DNA of 64,000 nucleotides from DAOUJI01 sp965197415 (GTDB taxonomy: Bacteria; Chloroflexota; Dehalococcoidia; Lucifugimonadales; JAGWBF01): contig OZ240207.1 in assembly GCA_965197415.1 (NCBI GenBank), positions 1,116,001 through 1,180,000 of the forward strand, given 5' to 3'. Below, one piece after another: positions 62,530 through 64,000 of this stretch. Position 1 is the stretch's first letter. Every line of letters begins with the position of its first letter. The translations under genes and the position numbers were made by a program. The notes beneath the pieces were generated by a model. That model did no database searches, was not told the DNA's origin, and saw only the letters and a program-made list of their open reading frames with translations.

Positions 62530-63654
62530 GTGTACCAGAACTACAAGGTGTTTTCGTGCGACAGCCACGTCTTCGAGCCGGTGGACCTCTACCACCAGCG
62601 TATCGAAGATCGATTCAAGCCCAGGCTGCCCCACGAAGTTGAGGCTGATGGCGTCAAGTGGCGCATGACCGAGGGACACGCACCCTCCAGGCTCAAGAAA
62701 CCGGTGTTTGAGGGCCTCGACGCGGTCCGCGACGAGGCTGGCGGATTCGTTGGAGAGACCCGCCGGGAAGACTTGCGTAAGGACGGGGTGGACCTGTCGG
62801 TGTGCTATCCCAACCGGGCGTTCAGCCTGCTGGCCACCAACGACGGCGAGTTCCAGCTGGCCATCGCCCGCGTGTTCAACGACTGGATACTGGAGACGGA
62901 CCTGGCCCGTATGTCTGACGATTTCGTATTGTCGGCCATCCTGCCCCCCAAGGACGTGGTCCGGGCCAGGGCTGAGCTGGTCAGAATCGCCAAGACGGGG
63001 AAATTCAAGGGCCTGTTCATGCCGTCCTGGATAGAGGGCCAACCCTATGCCGGGAGCAGCATATACGACCCGCTGTGGGCCACCATTGAGGAGATAGGGC
63101 TGCCGGTGCTTTTCCACGCTGGAGTGGGCATAGACCCCAGGACTGCACGGGGAGACGGCGGCGCCATAATCAATTACGTCCGGGCAATAACCATCTGCTC
63201 AGAGCCCGTGCTCCAGCTGTGCTCATCGGGCATCCTGGAACGCTTCCCCAAGATAAAGTTCGGCCTCATCGAGTCCCAGATGAGCTGGCTCCCAGGCATC
63301 CTTCACCTGATGGACGAGGGATACCACAAGCACCACATGTGGGTCAGGCCCAAGCTCCCGATGCTGCCTTCGGACTACTTCCGACGCCAGGGCCATGTCA
63401 TGTGGATGGACGACGAACCCGGTCTGCAGATGCGGGAATACATAGGGATGGACAGCATCCTCTGGGGCGACGACTATCCCCACCACGAGGGGACGTGGCC
63501 CAACTCCACCGAAGTGTTCGACCGCAGCCTGTCGGGCCTCAGTGACGACGAAAAGCGGAAGCTGCTCTGGGACAACGCCGCCCGCCTGTTCAACGTGGAC
63601 CCGACGACGCACGAGCCGGCGCCTGCCGGCGCTTCTCTTCCGGTTGACCGATAG
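62530..63654 (+). CDS. Amidohydrolase_2-family protein
   Basis: Start GTG 62530 lies behind GGAGGA, beginning VYQNYKVFSCDSHVFEPVDLY. Relations to the gene at 39749 are clear: DSHVFEP at strand 1, VDLSVCYPNRAFSL, VFNDWILETDLARM, FIESQMSWLPG-like FGLIESQMSWLPGILHLMD, and ILWGDDYPHHEG with the metal Asp. A TIM-barrel hydrolase/decarboxylase. It follows the REP-like palindrome and is probably independent of the Mo-hydroxylase. Substrate unknown. Confidence 0.9.
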   Translation: MYQNYKVFSCDSHVFEPVDLYHQRIEDRFKPRLPHEVEADGVKWRMTEGHAPSRLKKPVFEGLDAVRDEAGGFVGETRREDLRKDGVDLSVCYPNRAFSLLATNDGEFQLAIARVFNDWILETDLARMSDDFVLSAILPPKDVVRARAELVRIAKTGKFKGLFMPSWIEGQPYAGSSIYDPLWATIEEIGLPVLFHAGVGIDPRTARGDGGAIINYVRAITICSEPVLQLCSSGILERFPKIKFGLIESQMSWLPGILHLMDEGYHKHHMWVRPKLPMLPSDYFRRQGHVMWMDDEPGLQMREYIGMDSILWGDDYPHHEGTWPNSTEVFDRSLSGLSDDEKRKLLWDNAARLFNVDPTTHEPAPAGASLPVDR

Positions 63655-63725
63655 GTCCGGACCTTCCGGACCGGAGCGTCATGCCCTGGTACATCATACA
63701 GCTCTGTCCCTCCCTCCATTGTTCG

Positions 63726-63754
63726 TTGACAACCATTTTGCGCCTCAATACAAT
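63726..63754 (+). promoter_or_regulatory. Promoter for the final amidohydrolase gene
   Basis: TTGACA (63726-63731), a 17-bp spacer and TACAAT (63749-63754), 58 bp before ATG 63813. The best sigma-70-like match in the window. Confidence 0.75.
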
Positions 63755-63812
63755 CGCCCAATCAGGCACGGACGGATCGTGAAGGTAATATTCACACCTA
63801 GAGGGGCAGCAT

Positions 63813-64000
63813 ATGGCCAATAATGGATTCAACGTGATGGATTCCGACATGCACATCTTCGAGCCCCCTGACCTTTGGCAGCGGTACATCGACCCAAAGT
63901 TCGAAAAACGCGCCCCAGTGGGACTGAACCGGCACCGGAGGGACATGGGCCTCACCCTGGACGGCGTAAACATCCAGTTCGGAGCCCCGCTGCTGCCCGG
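63813..64000 (+). CDS. Amidohydrolase_2-family protein, partial
   Basis: Start ATG 63813 behind GAGGGG. The visible 62 residues start NGFNVMDSDMHIFEPPDLWQ (strand-1 metal motif DxH). The gene is cut by the window end. Third amidohydrolase_2 gene in the window after those at 39749 and 62530, directly in tandem with the latter. Confidence 0.85.
   Translation, partial: MANNGFNVMDSDMHIFEPPDLWQRYIDPKFEKRAPVGLNRHRRDMGLTLDGVNIQFGAPLLP

Overview
This 64 kb window looks like chromosome of a member of the Chloroflexota, most likely a Dehalococcoidia/SAR202-type bacterium. That placement is inference. It rests on lipoproteins with long Pro/Thr or repeated VPVTQE-type linkers, a MoxR/Bat operon, and a catabolic set of amidohydrolases, a luciferase-like flavin oxidoreductase, a thiolase with its Zn-ribbon/OB partner, a Rieske protein and a molybdenum hydroxylase. 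No rRNA or ribosomal protein gene is present to settle it. Promoters of sigma-70 type (TTGACA-N17-TAnnnT) can be read in front of many genes.

Layout. (1) 1-10.1 kb is accessory DNA. It holds repeat-rich non-coding stretches, a coiled-coil protein of unknown function, a possible toxin/antitoxin-like pair (101-aa protein plus DUF2283-HTH fusion), an unrecognised 465-aa protein, a ribbon-helix-helix regulator overlapping a large serine recombinase, and two decayed insertion sequences (IS1182-like and IS110). (2) 10.2-29.8 kb is a cell-surface region: a GLUG/ankyrin lipoprotein, an intact IS5-family element with its 4-bp target duplication, a histidine kinase/LuxR-type response regulator pair, a 3,396-residue subtilisin-like lipoprotein with about 19 CARDB-like repeats, and three small membrane-anchored ankyrin proteins. 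(3) 29.9-37.8 kb is one tightly packed minus-strand operon, moxR-DUF58-batD-like-batA-batB-batC-batD-batE. (4) 38.2-39.4 kb is an IS3-family element with a -1 frameshift signal. (5) 39.7-50.5 kb holds an amidohydrolase, a dipeptide-type ABC importer (binding protein and two permeases), DUF1177, AroM, an LLM oxidoreductase, a Cys/Met-metabolism PLP enzyme and a peptidase E homologue. These fit uptake and breakdown of peptides or amino-acid derivatives. (6) 50.8-64 kb holds a sulfite-oxidase-like enzyme, tRNA-Asn, a HAD hydrolase, thiolase, OB-fold protein, enoyl-CoA hydratase, Rieske protein, N-acyl-D-amino-acid deacylase-like enzyme, a rhodanese, a xanthine-dehydrogenase-type subunit and two amidohydrolases, the last cut by the window end.

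The most notable observation is the rhodanese at 59416-59796. A TGA stands exactly where the catalytic cysteine should be, the reading frame continues through a normal rhodanese C-terminus, and a 7-8 bp hairpin with a G-containing loop lies about 24 nt downstream of the TGA. These are the marks of a bacterial selenocysteine-encoding gene. Other points of interest are the near-identical 354-bp repeats and 1.3-kb internal duplication in the giant protease, a duplicated promoter/leader/start region of the enoyl-CoA hydratase gene now heading a 41-codon ORF, a matching promoter module in front of tRNA-Asn and the thiolase operon, and a gluconolactonase gene remnant.
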